In this document: piece by piece, positions 27,598-34,969 of the stretch
Numbering within the stretch: position 1 is the stretch's first letter
Layout: every line of letters begins with the position of its first letter
Assembly (NCBI RefSeq): GCF_001730305.1
Contig: NZ_MIJY01000002.1
Location: 1-64,000, forward strand
DNA from: Enterococcus termitis
Lineage (GTDB): Bacteria; Bacillota; Bacilli; Lactobacillales; Enterococcaceae
Direction of reading: 5' to 3'
Length of the DNA stretch: 64,000 nucleotides
Position numbers and translations under genes: made by a program
Notes under the pieces: model-generated
What the model saw: the letters and a program-made list of their open reading frames with translations, nothing else
Databases searched by the model: none
What the model was told of the DNA's origin: nothing

Positions 27598-27819
27598 ATG
27601 GATCACCTCATAAATTAGTAATAAATATATTGTACCATATATACCTGTTATCAATGAAATCGTTTAGCAGGAATACTCTAGCTGAATTTGTAGGAGTTCC
27701 AATGATATTTTTTAGATAAAGGGTATTTTTTCAATGCTTTTATTCTTTTTTGTTTCATATTACTATTTCTAAATGCTGTTTCGTGATATATTTTAGAAAA
27801 GTCTATAAAGGAGATACGT

Positions 27820-28242
27820 ATGGATAATAATATAATTGAACACGCAAAAGAATTACTATCAACCTGCGAGTCATTTTTACTATCAACCAATGATCGAAAC
27901 GGATTTCCTAACACGATCGTTGTATCAAAACCAATTATCAGAGCAAGTTTTTATAATTTAAAATTTTTTGTAGACGGAAATGGTCAGACCGTGGAGAACA
28001 TTCTACATAACAAAAAGGGAAATGTGTGTTGTTACGATGAAGATCGGCATGAAAGTTTGCTGTTGAAAGGCATTTTTAGTGTGGAAGACATCGAGGAATT
28101 CAAATTGATCAAGGATCGATTAAATACATATCAAAAGCAGCTAAACCATGAAAATCCAGTTGTTCTCTCGTTCGAGGTATATACCGTAAAAGTTCATTCA
28201 CAAACAAAAACATACTGGAAAGATGTAGACGATATCGATTAA
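27820..28242 (+). CDS. Pyridoxamine 5'-phosphate oxidase-like flavin-binding family protein
   Basis: 140 residues with the split-barrel pattern: CESFLLSTNDRNGFPNTIVVSK, then LKFFVDGNGQTVENILHNKKGNVCCYD, as in general-stress-type PPOX proteins. Likely FMN- or other cofactor-binding; the reaction is unknown. AAAGGAG precedes ATG by 7 bases. Stands alone with a terminator about 130 bases on. Confidence 0.78.
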   Translation: MDNNIIEHAKELLSTCESFLLSTNDRNGFPNTIVVSKPIIRASFYNLKFFVDGNGQTVENILHNKKGNVCCYDEDRHESLLLKGIFSVEDIEEFKLIKDRLNTYQKQLNHENPVVLSFEVYTVKVHSQTKTYWKDVDDID

Positions 28243-28653
28243 TAATCATAGAAAAATTGAAAAGTATTTATACGTTGTGATCTTGATGTTGGCTGAATAG
28301 GACGTTAATAGTAAATGGACTGTTTCAGAAAAAGTCGTCAGTCTTAAGTGTTCAACATAGTTAAATTAGGCTAGAAACCACAAAATGCGGCTTCGTTTTT
28401 TGTGGTTTTTTTGTTATAAGAATCGTTGTTAAAAAAAGGCTTGCTCAAATCCACATTTGCCAGCTAATGTTTTCAATTATCGTAGAATATAAATAAAATA
28501 GTCATTTTAGATTGCTTTACGCTGAAAATTCTTTATACTTTAGTAAAGAGGAATATTTGTTATTTTATAAATGAGTATAGAAAAATTTTAGCTCTTTTAT
28601 GAAGTAATATTTTCACTCGAAAATGTTGGTACAAAGGTGTTGGAGGAGTTTTA
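28243..28653. other. Intergenic region with terminator
   Basis: A 411-base gap. A terminator is present at 28375-28412 (AAACCACAAAA / TTTTTGTGGTTT, T-run). The remaining ~240 AT-rich bases should hold the promoter of the next gene, but no clear -35/-10 pair was identified. Confidence 0.6.
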
Positions 28654-29580
28654 ATGAAAAAAGTAATAGTGATTATAGGCTTATTTATTTTGTTCTTTCC
28701 TAGTAATTATTATGCTAAGGATGTAGATCTGTCTTTTATAGAAAGCAGCTTTGATTTTTCAAATGATTTATCCAGTCGTTATGCTAAAAAAAAGGTATTG
28801 AACGGGAAAACAACCGTTATTAAGAAGAGAAAAGACAAGATATATTTAACTTTTCCTTTCAAAAAGCAACCGTATCAATATTTTGCAAGTTTTGTATTAA
28901 ATGGTCCTGCGAATGTTTATACTGGCTTTATTGAAACGATTTATTATCGCGATAAAGTTAAAATTAAGGATATCTATTACGAAAAAAATCCAGTAAAAAC
29001 AAATAAAACCGGCATTTTTACGACAGATTTGTGTTTTACTTCAGAAGAAAACGTTGTTTACCATTATAAAAATGTACCCTATATGGTCAGTAGCGATCGA
29101 CCGACCGCATTTTTTTCTGAGATTAATTTTGATGAAGAACATGCTCGGATAACAGGCAAAATGAAAATGTTTGCTTCAAAAAATACATATCAAGTTGAAC
29201 TTTTTTATACAGATAATGAAGAGTATCATTACCAAGAAGCAATTGTAGCTAAGAATGGAACGTTCACGATTGACCTGAATCGAAATGGGCAGTTGGGCAA
29301 GATGTATCTTAGAGGAAGTGATGGGCTTGGAAATTATGCGAATGCCTATGATATTCAAAAGCAAGGACAGGTGACATATCAGATTGCTCCTGAAACGTTA
29401 AAGGAAATAGAGAACAGTCATAAAACGATGAAAAGTAAACCCAAGTTCAAGCAGCTCGTTTTGGTGATTATACGGAGAACGTTGGGGACGATTGCAGTAA
29501 TTTTGATATTATTGCGTTTAAGGGTTATTCTAAAAAGAAGAAGGAGAAAGAAGCTGCGTAAAAAGCAGTTTCACAGATGA
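28654..29580 (+). CDS. Secreted, C-terminally membrane-anchored protein of unknown function
   Basis: 308 residues. A signal peptide (VIVIIGLFILFFPSNYYA) precedes an extracytoplasmic region of ~230 residues rich in Lys, Tyr and beta-prone stretches (KTGIFTTDLCF, RITGKMKMFASKNTYQVELF). A single transmembrane helix (~270-288, TLGTIAVILILLRL) and a strongly basic tail (KRRRRKKLRKK) follow. This is a type I membrane topology. No family was recognised. It lies 21 bases upstream of an alpha/beta hydrolase gene and is likely cotranscribed with it. Confidence 0.75.
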   Translation: MKKVIVIIGLFILFFPSNYYAKDVDLSFIESSFDFSNDLSSRYAKKKVLNGKTTVIKKRKDKIYLTFPFKKQPYQYFASFVLNGPANVYTGFIETIYYRDKVKIKDIYYEKNPVKTNKTGIFTTDLCFTSEENVVYHYKNVPYMVSSDRPTAFFSEINFDEEHARITGKMKMFASKNTYQVELFYTDNEEYHYQEAIVAKNGTFTIDLNRNGQLGKMYLRGSDGLGNYANAYDIQKQGQVTYQIAPETLKEIENSHKTMKSKPKFKQLVLVIIRRTLGTIAVILILLRLRVILKRRRRKKLRKKQFHR

Positions 29581-29601
29581 ATAGGTTAAGGAGTGAATAA
29601 T

Positions 29602-30399
29602 GTGAAAATCAGTATTCGACATCGTTATATTAAAAAAATTCCAGTATTGGAAGTTGTTTCAGAAGAAAATAAAAACAAAGCATTGCCTTTTGTTGTGTAT
29701 TATCATGGTTGGCAGTCAGCAAAAGAATTGTCATTGACTCAAGCAAGAAAGCTGGCAAGAAAAGGAATCCGAGTGATCTTACCGGATGCGATGAATCATG
29801 GCGAGCGTAAAACTGGTCCAGTGTCACCGATTCCTTCAGTAACGTTTTGGTCCAGTATTCAATATAATATTATTGAGTTTTCGCAATTAGTTCGTCATTT
29901 TGAGAAACTTGAATTAATTGAAGCTGGAAAAATTGGTGTAGGTGGTGTTTCAATGGGAGGAATAACCACGTGTGCCTTATTGACACAGCATCCTGAAATC
30001 AGTGTTGCAGCTTGTATGATGGGAACACCGGCTCCATTGCGTTACATTGAACGAGTAATGGAACGAGCAGAAGAAATGGATTATTTTGTACCAAAAGATT
30101 TGCCTTTGCTGCAAAGCTGGGTAAACTATTATGATTTATCTAAGGTTCCTGAAAAATTAGCAGAGCGTCCAGTGCTGTTTTGGCATGGAACAAAAGATCC
30201 TAAAATCCCCTATGAAGACATGGCTGATTTTTATGAAAAAATCTCTTCAGAAGAATACGCCAAGCATAGTCGTTTTATCACTGGAAAAGATGAAGGGCAT
30301 CTTGTTAAGGGTGAAATGATGGACGTTGTAGCAGAGTGGTTCGAAGAAAATTTAAGCAAACATGAAACTGAAACAACCATAATCGACGTTGAGAAATAA
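29602..30399 (+). CDS. Alpha/beta hydrolase, prolyl-oligopeptidase/YjfP-like esterase
   Basis: About 265 residues. The oxyanion-region motif VVYYHGWQSAKE, the nucleophile elbow GVGGVSMGGIT (GxSxG), a later acid in HGTKDPKIPYED and the histidine in GKDEGHLV complete the triad. Likely an esterase or acyl-hydrolase; substrate unknown. The start is GTG at 29602, because AAGGAG ends at 29592; the upstream GTG at 29593 would abut it. Confidence 0.88.
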   Translation: MKISIRHRYIKKIPVLEVVSEENKNKALPFVVYYHGWQSAKELSLTQARKLARKGIRVILPDAMNHGERKTGPVSPIPSVTFWSSIQYNIIEFSQLVRHFEKLELIEAGKIGVGGVSMGGITTCALLTQHPEISVAACMMGTPAPLRYIERVMERAEEMDYFVPKDLPLLQSWVNYYDLSKVPEKLAERPVLFWHGTKDPKIPYEDMADFYEKISSEEYAKHSRFITGKDEGHLVKGEMMDVVAEWFEENLSKHETETTIIDVEK

Positions 30400-30524
30400 G
30401 AGAAAATTCACGAAAATGTCAAAATTACAGACGATTCAATTCTTGGTATCATTGATACAAAGTGATCGATGTAATCAAAATAAAGTGTAGCATGTCTTTT
30501 TCCCATTGTTGATTCGGATTTTGA

Positions 30525-30577
30525 GCGCAAAATAAAACAAGAGAAATTTTTCGTTTTGTTTTGTGCTATTTTTTTGT
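30525..30577 (+). terminator. Terminator between the hydrolase and merR genes
   Basis: GCGCAAAATAAAAC and GTTTTGTTTTGTGC form a long stem, then TATTTTTTTG. Confidence 0.8.
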
Positions 30578-30625
30578 AAGTAAAAGAGTTCATTATAGGC
30601 TATGTTACTTATTTTCTTCTCCCTC

Positions 30626-30654
30626 TTGACAAAGTTTGTTGTATTATTAATAAT
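30626..30654 (+). promoter_or_regulatory. Sigma-A promoter for the merR-type regulator
   Basis: TTGACA at 30626-30631 is followed after 16-17 bases by TAATAA/AATAAT (30648-30654), about 30 bases ahead of the regulator start. Confidence 0.7.
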
Positions 30655-30685
30655 GTAAGGGGTTGCGTTAATTGGAGATATGCAA

Positions 30686-31546
30686 ATGAATAAAATGGAA
30701 AACTGTATCAATGTAAATCAAATGTACTCGATTGGTGAGGTTGCAAAGATTTGCAATGTTTCCCGCAAAACATTGCGTTTCTATGAACAATTAGGTTTAG
30801 TGACGCCGGATCATGTCAGTGAAGAGAATGGGTATCGTTACTATACGGAACAAACGATGAATTTGATACCTGTGATTAAGTATTACAAGCAAATGGGATT
30901 TAAGTTGCAAGAAATGGGAAACGTGCAAAATACTGGGGACTATTTTTATCAGGAGACGAACTTTTTAGCAAAGCTGTCTGAATTAAAACGAGAAGAACAA
31001 CGTATTCGTAACAGTTATACAGCTGTTTCAGATTGGATTGGGTTATTGCGAGAAGGGTCTATTGCAATCGAAAATCAGTTGCAAAATGTGAATGTAAAAT
31101 ATTTGGATCGAGAAGCCTATGTATTTATGGAACAGGATTTTTGTTATGATTATATGGATGCTGTCATCAATATTCCGTGGGTCAATTATTTAGAAGAACA
31201 GGAGTGTGAGATCACCGGTCCTGTGATTCTTCATTTTGAAAACTGCGAGGAAAAAATGTTGTGTAAATCTCGTAAAATGAATGTGATGCAAAAGCCAGTC
31301 AGTATCATGAACGCTGAGATGCCAACGACTTTTTTTGGTGGTCAGATGTTTCTATCCAGTTACTATTTAGGTGATCCGGCTAATATCTGTCAGCAGTATA
31401 AAAAAATGTTGTTATGGGCTGATGAGCATGAGTATCGATGCTCAGATGAGGTGTATGAACGCTACGTGATCGATTATTGGTCGACGATGAATGTTAATAA
31501 TTTTGTGATTGAATTATTGATTCCTGCTGAAAAAAATAAACAATAG
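30686..31546 (+). CDS. MerR-family transcriptional regulator of the choline-utilisation locus
   Basis: About 286 residues. The winged-helix MerR motif YSIGEVAKICNVSRKTLRFYEQLGLVTPD then NGYRYYTEQ occupies residues ~12-60. A coiled-coil (~85-125) follows. The C-terminal ~150 residues look like a GyrI-type effector-binding domain (FENCEEKMLCKSRKM, PTTFFGGQMF). It sits directly ahead of the cut microcompartment operon and very likely activates it. The operon promoter has the long spacer typical of MerR targets. ATG 30686 is preferred over 30680 by spacing to GGAG. Confidence 0.85.
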   Translation: MNKMENCINVNQMYSIGEVAKICNVSRKTLRFYEQLGLVTPDHVSEENGYRYYTEQTMNLIPVIKYYKQMGFKLQEMGNVQNTGDYFYQETNFLAKLSELKREEQRIRNSYTAVSDWIGLLREGSIAIENQLQNVNVKYLDREAYVFMEQDFCYDYMDAVINIPWVNYLEEQECEITGPVILHFENCEEKMLCKSRKMNVMQKPVSIMNAEMPTTFFGGQMFLSSYYLGDPANICQQYKKMLLWADEHEYRCSDEVYERYVIDYWSTMNVNNFVIELLIPAEKNKQ

Positions 31547-31674
31547 TATAGAAACTTATTTAGAGAAGTTGGGACAATTGCATAGTCCAAAGGATTAAGT
31601 AGGTGCTGGTACTGAGTAACCATACGCTCGTACTTCGCTGTGTTAGCTCTTAGAAGTTGATGCGATTGCAGTGG

Positions 31675-31745
31675 TTGCTCTTGCGCTCACCGTTTATTCG
31701 GATTCCGAATGACTGGTATGTAACTTATATAGTTACATACCAGTC
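31675..31745. repeat. Dispersed intergenic hairpin repeat, copy B (divergent)
   Basis: The lead segment CACCGTTTATTCGGATT matches copies A and C. It is followed by the hairpin GACTGGTATGTAAC / GTTACATACCAGTC (31711-31745) with a T-run after, in the place of the GTGAGTGGGAT hairpin. Confidence 0.6.
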
Positions 31746-31763
31746 GTTTTTAGTGTTTTATGT

Positions 31764-31795
31764 AAAGGTTACCCTTAAGGGTAACCTTTTATTTT
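31764..31795. promoter_or_regulatory. Perfect palindrome, terminator or MerR-type operator
   Basis: The perfect palindrome at 31764-31789 (arms AAAGGTTACCCTT and its complement) is followed by a T-rich run, so it can terminate merR transcription. Its centre CCCTTAAGG is also the centre of the cut promoter spacer, suggesting possible recognition by the same regulator. Confidence 0.55.
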
Positions 31796-32131
31796 TTGTT
31801 ATTAAATAAAAGATAGATGCAATATTTAAAAGTGTTTTTTTGAATATATCTGTTATATTATATTCAGAGTTTTTCTGACGAACGTGAATTTATGAGCAAA
31901 AGGAAAAAAATCTTCATTTTATCATGTGAAAAAAACAACAAGTTCTGTATCAACAGAAAAAACTGATTCTTTTCAATAAGTAAAATCAATCTAATTTTTT
32001 AGTTGTTATAAAACACGACTATTATTAGTTTTTCCGTACTATAACAGAAGTTGATTCTCATTTATTGAGAATAATTGAGAAGAAGGTGCTGTATTAACAG
32101 ATAAGATTTGTGTTTCAAAAAAAAAATCAAC

Positions 32132-32163
32132 TTGACTACTCCCTTAAGGTAAGCCTGTAAAGT
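32132..32163 (+). promoter_or_regulatory. Long-spacer (MerR-type) promoter of the cut operon
   Basis: TTGACT at 32132-32137 and TAAAGT at 32158-32163 are 20 bases apart. The spacer carries ACTCCCTTAAGGTAAGCC, an imperfect dyad centred on CTTAAG. Promoters activated by MerR proteins have 19-20 base spacers with a dyad between the hexamers. A TGTAAA at 32156 would give an 18-base spacer instead. Confidence 0.65.
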
Positions 32164-32179
32164 AAGTGATAGTAAGGAA

Positions 32180-32193
32180 TGAAACCGTTTTAC
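32180..32193 (+). promoter_or_regulatory. Catabolite-responsive-element-like site in the cut leader
   Basis: TGAAACCGTTTTAC matches the CcpA consensus TGWAANCGNTNWCA at 12 of 14 positions, missing the final CA. It lies between the -10 and the first gene, where a CcpA roadblock would act. An ACCGT/ACGGT dyad overlaps it. Confidence 0.4.
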
Positions 32194-32219
32194 GGTAATT
32201 ATTTTAGGAGGAAACAAAT

Positions 32220-32504
32220 ATGAAATATGATGCATTAGGAATGGTAGAAACCAAAGGATTAATTGGCTCCATTGAAGCAGCAGATGCAATGGTCAAGGCT
32301 GCAAATGTTTCACTTGTTGGAAAAGAATTTGTCGGCGGAGGCATTGTTACTGTAATGGTACGAGGCGACGTGGGTGCTGTAAAAGCTGCTACAGATGCTG
32401 GAGCGAGTGCTGCTGAACGTGTAGGTGAATTGTTGTCTGTTCATGTCATTCCACGTCCACATGGAGAAGTAGAAAACATTTTACCTGCGAATAAAGCAAA
32501 ATAA
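32220..32504 (+). CDS. BMC-H hexameric shell protein (EutM/PduA-like)
   Basis: 94 residues, one BMC domain: [49 protein letters not shown], then SVHVIPRPH. This is a standard hexamer-forming shell protein of bacterial microcompartments. AGGAGG precedes ATG. It is the first gene of the operon and is nearly identical to the last one (47286-47564), with about six substitutions over the first 90 residues. Confidence 0.95.
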   Translation: MKYDALGMVETKGLIGSIEAADAMVKAANVSLVGKEFVGGGIVTVMVRGDVGAVKAATDAGASAAERVGELLSVHVIPRPHGEVENILPANKAK

Positions 32505-32523
32505 ATAGTTAGGGGAAACGTCA

Positions 32524-33534
32524 ATGAATAGTGAAAAAAGTATTCTGGGTGCAAATACAAGCGCAGATCTAAAAATGAAAGAGGTAAGTAAAGGATTTCA
32601 GGTCAAGGGAATTACGAATGGTTTGGTTTCCGGTATAACTTACGGCATTTACTCTACTTTAGTTGTAGTTGCCAGCGGGTATGATCCGTTGATTAGTGCG
32701 GCAGGTTTTTTAGCAGCTCCGTTTGTTTGTTCAGGTTTAAATGATTTTTTTGCTGGTATTTTTCTTTTGTTTTATAACGCAAAACACGGACGCTTAAAAG
32801 AGATCATTCGAATGGTCAAAACTAAACCAGGGAAAATGCTTGTGATTGGCTTTTTATTAGGTGGCCCGATCGCCAATGGTGCTTATCTTGTGGGACTGGC
32901 GATGGCTGGAGCATACGCGATCCCCATTTCAGCTACTTGTAGTCTGTTTGGTGCGTTATTCTCTTGGATTTTCTTAAAACAAAAGCCGACTGATCGAATC
33001 GTTTTAGGAATGGTTGTTTGTGTGATGGGTGCAATTGTAATTAATTTGGTTAAACCAGAAGGCGCACCGAACTTTACGTTAGGAATTATCTGTGCGTTAG
33101 TTGCAGCTGTTTCTTGGGGCTTGGAAGGTGTCTTTTCAAGTTTTGGTGGGGCAATGATTGATACAGATGTAGCTGTAAATTTACGTGAATTGGTTTCAGG
33201 ATTATTTGTGATGATTTTAGTCTTACCATTTGTTGGCGGTGTAGGCTTGCTGTTTAAGACATTAGCTGCTGGTACACCAGTTATGTGGTTGCTACTTTCT
33301 GGGTTAAGTGCTGGGATTTCTTTCTTAACTTGGTATAAGGCGAACGCAATGGTAGGGACAGCTGTAGGAATGTCTCTAAATGTAACGTATGCCTTTTGGG
33401 GCGTAATCTTTAGTGTGATCTTCCTAGGTCAAACACTTACCCCAACGATGGTGATTGGTTCAATCGTTATTGTGATCGGTGCGATTTTAGTGACGATGAA
33501 TCCTCTAGACTTCTTTAGAAAGGGGGAAGCGTAA
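32524..33534 (+). CDS. EamA/RhaT-like (DMT superfamily) transporter, candidate choline importer
   Basis: 336 residues with about ten predicted transmembrane helices in two similar halves. LFGALFSWIFLKQKPT and FWGVIFSVIFLGQTLT are the paired end-of-repeat motifs of EamA/DMT carriers. From memory, DMT-type proteins occur in glycyl-radical choline loci of this type. A role in choline uptake or product export is inferred only from position between shell genes. No other transporter lies in the operon. Confidence 0.82.
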   Translation: MNSEKSILGANTSADLKMKEVSKGFQVKGITNGLVSGITYGIYSTLVVVASGYDPLISAAGFLAAPFVCSGLNDFFAGIFLLFYNAKHGRLKEIIRMVKTKPGKMLVIGFLLGGPIANGAYLVGLAMAGAYAIPISATCSLFGALFSWIFLKQKPTDRIVLGMVVCVMGAIVINLVKPEGAPNFTLGIICALVAAVSWGLEGVFSSFGGAMIDTDVAVNLRELVSGLFVMILVLPFVGGVGLLFKTLAAGTPVMWLLLSGLSAGISFLTWYKANAMVGTAVGMSLNVTYAFWGVIFSVIFLGQTLTPTMVIGSIVIVIGAILVTMNPLDFFRKGEA

Positions 33535-33819
33535 ATGCTTTTACCTAGTCGAACTGCTGTTTTGAATCAAATGTATGATCAGCGTGAATTGGATGTTAAG
33601 AAAATCATGGAAGAATTAAAACCCCAATATGGGAATGAAAAGCAATTTAACGAAAAATTATATTTAGAACATCTAATGGCTTTGGAAGCTAATGGCTTGG
33701 TAGAACTGACAAACTATTGCTTAGACGAGCAAGAGGAACTAGTTATGTCCTATAAGATTACAGATGAAGGTCGATCGACAGTTGAGAAGTATGTAGATCA
33801 AGCATATCGATTAGCGTAG
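33535..33819 (+). CDS. Small winged-helix-like protein of unknown function in the BMC operon
   Basis: 94 residues. The start ATG directly follows the transporter stop (TAAATG), so the two are coupled. The pattern YLEHLMALEANGLVEL then VMSYKITDEGRSTVEKY resembles a winged helix of the PadR/MarR type (helix, turn, wing, KITDEGR). There is no second domain. It could be a regulator or a protein-protein adaptor. It precedes the 120-bp repeat array. No named family recognised. Confidence 0.7.
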   Translation: MLLPSRTAVLNQMYDQRELDVKKIMEELKPQYGNEKQFNEKLYLEHLMALEANGLVELTNYCLDEQEELVMSYKITDEGRSTVEKYVDQAYRLA

Positions 33820-33821
33820 AT

Positions 33822-34313
33822 TCAGCTTTTATAATGTCTAGCTTCGTGGGCTAAACTCTCGGAAAAAAGATAAAATCTGCATGTGATAAAAAGCGTCACA
33901 GTCAAATTTTCCTATTTTTCGTTCGAGTTTGGCAAGCCCACTCAGCTTTTATAATGTCTAGCTTCGTGGGCTAAACTCTCGGAAAAAAGATAAAATCTGC
34001 GTGTGACAAAAAGCGTCACAGTCAAATTTTCCTATTTTTCGTTTGAGTCTTGCAAGCTCGCTCAGCTTTTATAATGTCTAGCTTCGTGGGCTAAACTCTC
34101 GGAAAAAAGATAAAATCTGCATGTGACAAAAAGCGTCACAGTCAAATTTTCCTATTTTTCATTCGAGTTTGGCAAGCCCGCTCAGCTTTTATAATGTCTA
34201 GCTTCGTGGGCTAAACTCTCGGAAAAAAGATAAAATCTGCATGTGACAAAGAGCGTCACAGTCAAATTTTCCTATTTTTCATTCGAGTCTGGCAAGCCCA
34301 CTCAGCTTTTATA
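33822..34313. repeat. Four tandem 120-bp repeats, each a large imperfect hairpin
   Basis: Units begin with TCAGCTTTTATAATGTCTAG at 33822, 33942, 34062 and 34182, plus a 12-base fifth start. They are nearly identical. Within each, TGGGCT-AAACTC near the 5' side pairs with GAGTTTGGCA-AGCCCA near the 3' side. A run GAAAAA pairs with the facing TTTTTC. The inner TGTGAC / GTCACA stem closes a 7-base loop, so nearly the whole unit folds on itself. There are no spacers between units and no reading frame of note. Confidence 0.95.
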
Positions 34314-34333
34314 TTAGAAATGGGGGATTGTAT

Positions 34334-34630
34334 TTGGTTTATCGTGGTGAGGAAGCGTTGGGACTTATTGAGACGGTTGGTCTGGTTCCTGCGTTGAAAG
34401 CTTGTGATGAGATGTTGAAGGCAGCGGATGTTGAGCTGGTTTCTTATGAAAATATTGGTTCTACATTAGTCACGATCATGGTCAAAGGAGATGTGGCGGC
34501 AGTTGAAGCTTCTGTAGCTGCTGGTGCTAGGGCGGCGGAGGCAATTGGTACGTTGACTGCACAAAATGTTATGCCAAGACCGATTCCATCTGTTGGGGAC
34601 ATTGTTTCTGTCCATGCAATAGATGTGTAA
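34334..34630 (+). CDS. BMC-H shell protein
   Basis: 98 residues with one BMC domain: ALGLIETVGLVPALKACDEMLKAADV, GSTLVTIMVKGDVAAVEASVAAG, AQNVMPRPI. The start is taken as TTG at 34334, seven bases from GGGGGA; a TTG at 34328 would touch that site. It follows the hairpin array directly and precedes another shell gene by 15 bases. Confidence 0.93.
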   Translation: MVYRGEEALGLIETVGLVPALKACDEMLKAADVELVSYENIGSTLVTIMVKGDVAAVEASVAAGARAAEAIGTLTAQNVMPRPIPSVGDIVSVHAIDV

Positions 34631-34645
34631 ATAAGGGGGAAACAA

Positions 34646-34969
34646 ATGAAAACCTTTGAAGCAATTGGAGCTATTGAAACATTTGGTTTAGTGTTTGTAT
34701 TAGAAGCTTGTGATGCGATGTGTAAAGCGGCGGACGTTGAATTAGTTGGTTATGAAAATGTAGCATCTGGTTATATTTCAGTGATCGTTCAAGGGGATGT
34801 AGTTGCTTGTCAATCAGCGGTAGAAGCTGGAATTAAGGCTGTAGAAAACTTAGGAGCCGAGGTTTATAGTTCGGTAGTTATTGCCGGACCACATATCGAT
34901 CTAAATAAAATGATTAACTGCTATCAGTTAAATAGTCTTTTATCTGAAGAGGAGGGAGATGCAGTTTAG
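34646..34969 (+). CDS. BMC-H shell protein
   Basis: 107 residues. BMC domain: AIGAIETFGLVFVLEACDAMCKAADV and SGYISVIVQGDVVACQSAVEAG, with a C-terminal extension (NKMINCYQLNSLLSEEEGDAV) of about 20 residues. The pore region differs from the EutM-like copies, suggesting a different permeability. The stop TAG overlaps nothing but abuts the following ATG. Confidence 0.92.
   Translation: MKTFEAIGAIETFGLVFVLEACDAMCKAADVELVGYENVASGYISVIVQGDVVACQSAVEAGIKAVENLGAEVYSSVVIAGPHIDLNKMINCYQLNSLLSEEEGDAV

Larger units (their letters stand above)
31547..32219. other. 673-base regulatory gap ahead of the microcompartment operon
   Basis: No gene. In order it holds a dispersed repeat copy (about 31675-31745), a 26-base perfect palindrome (31764-31789), an AT-rich stretch, the long-spacer promoter (32132-32163), a catabolite-responsive-like element (32180-32193) and the AGGAGG site of the first shell gene. 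Confidence 0.7.

Noticed and set aside
27678-27914. 78-residue minus-strand frame overlapping the PPOX-like gene start
   Set aside because: It covers the promoter and ribosome binding site of a better-supported gene.
33822-34313. CRISPR array
   Set aside because: Units are 120 bases long, contiguous and almost identical, with no unique spacers and no cas genes nearby.
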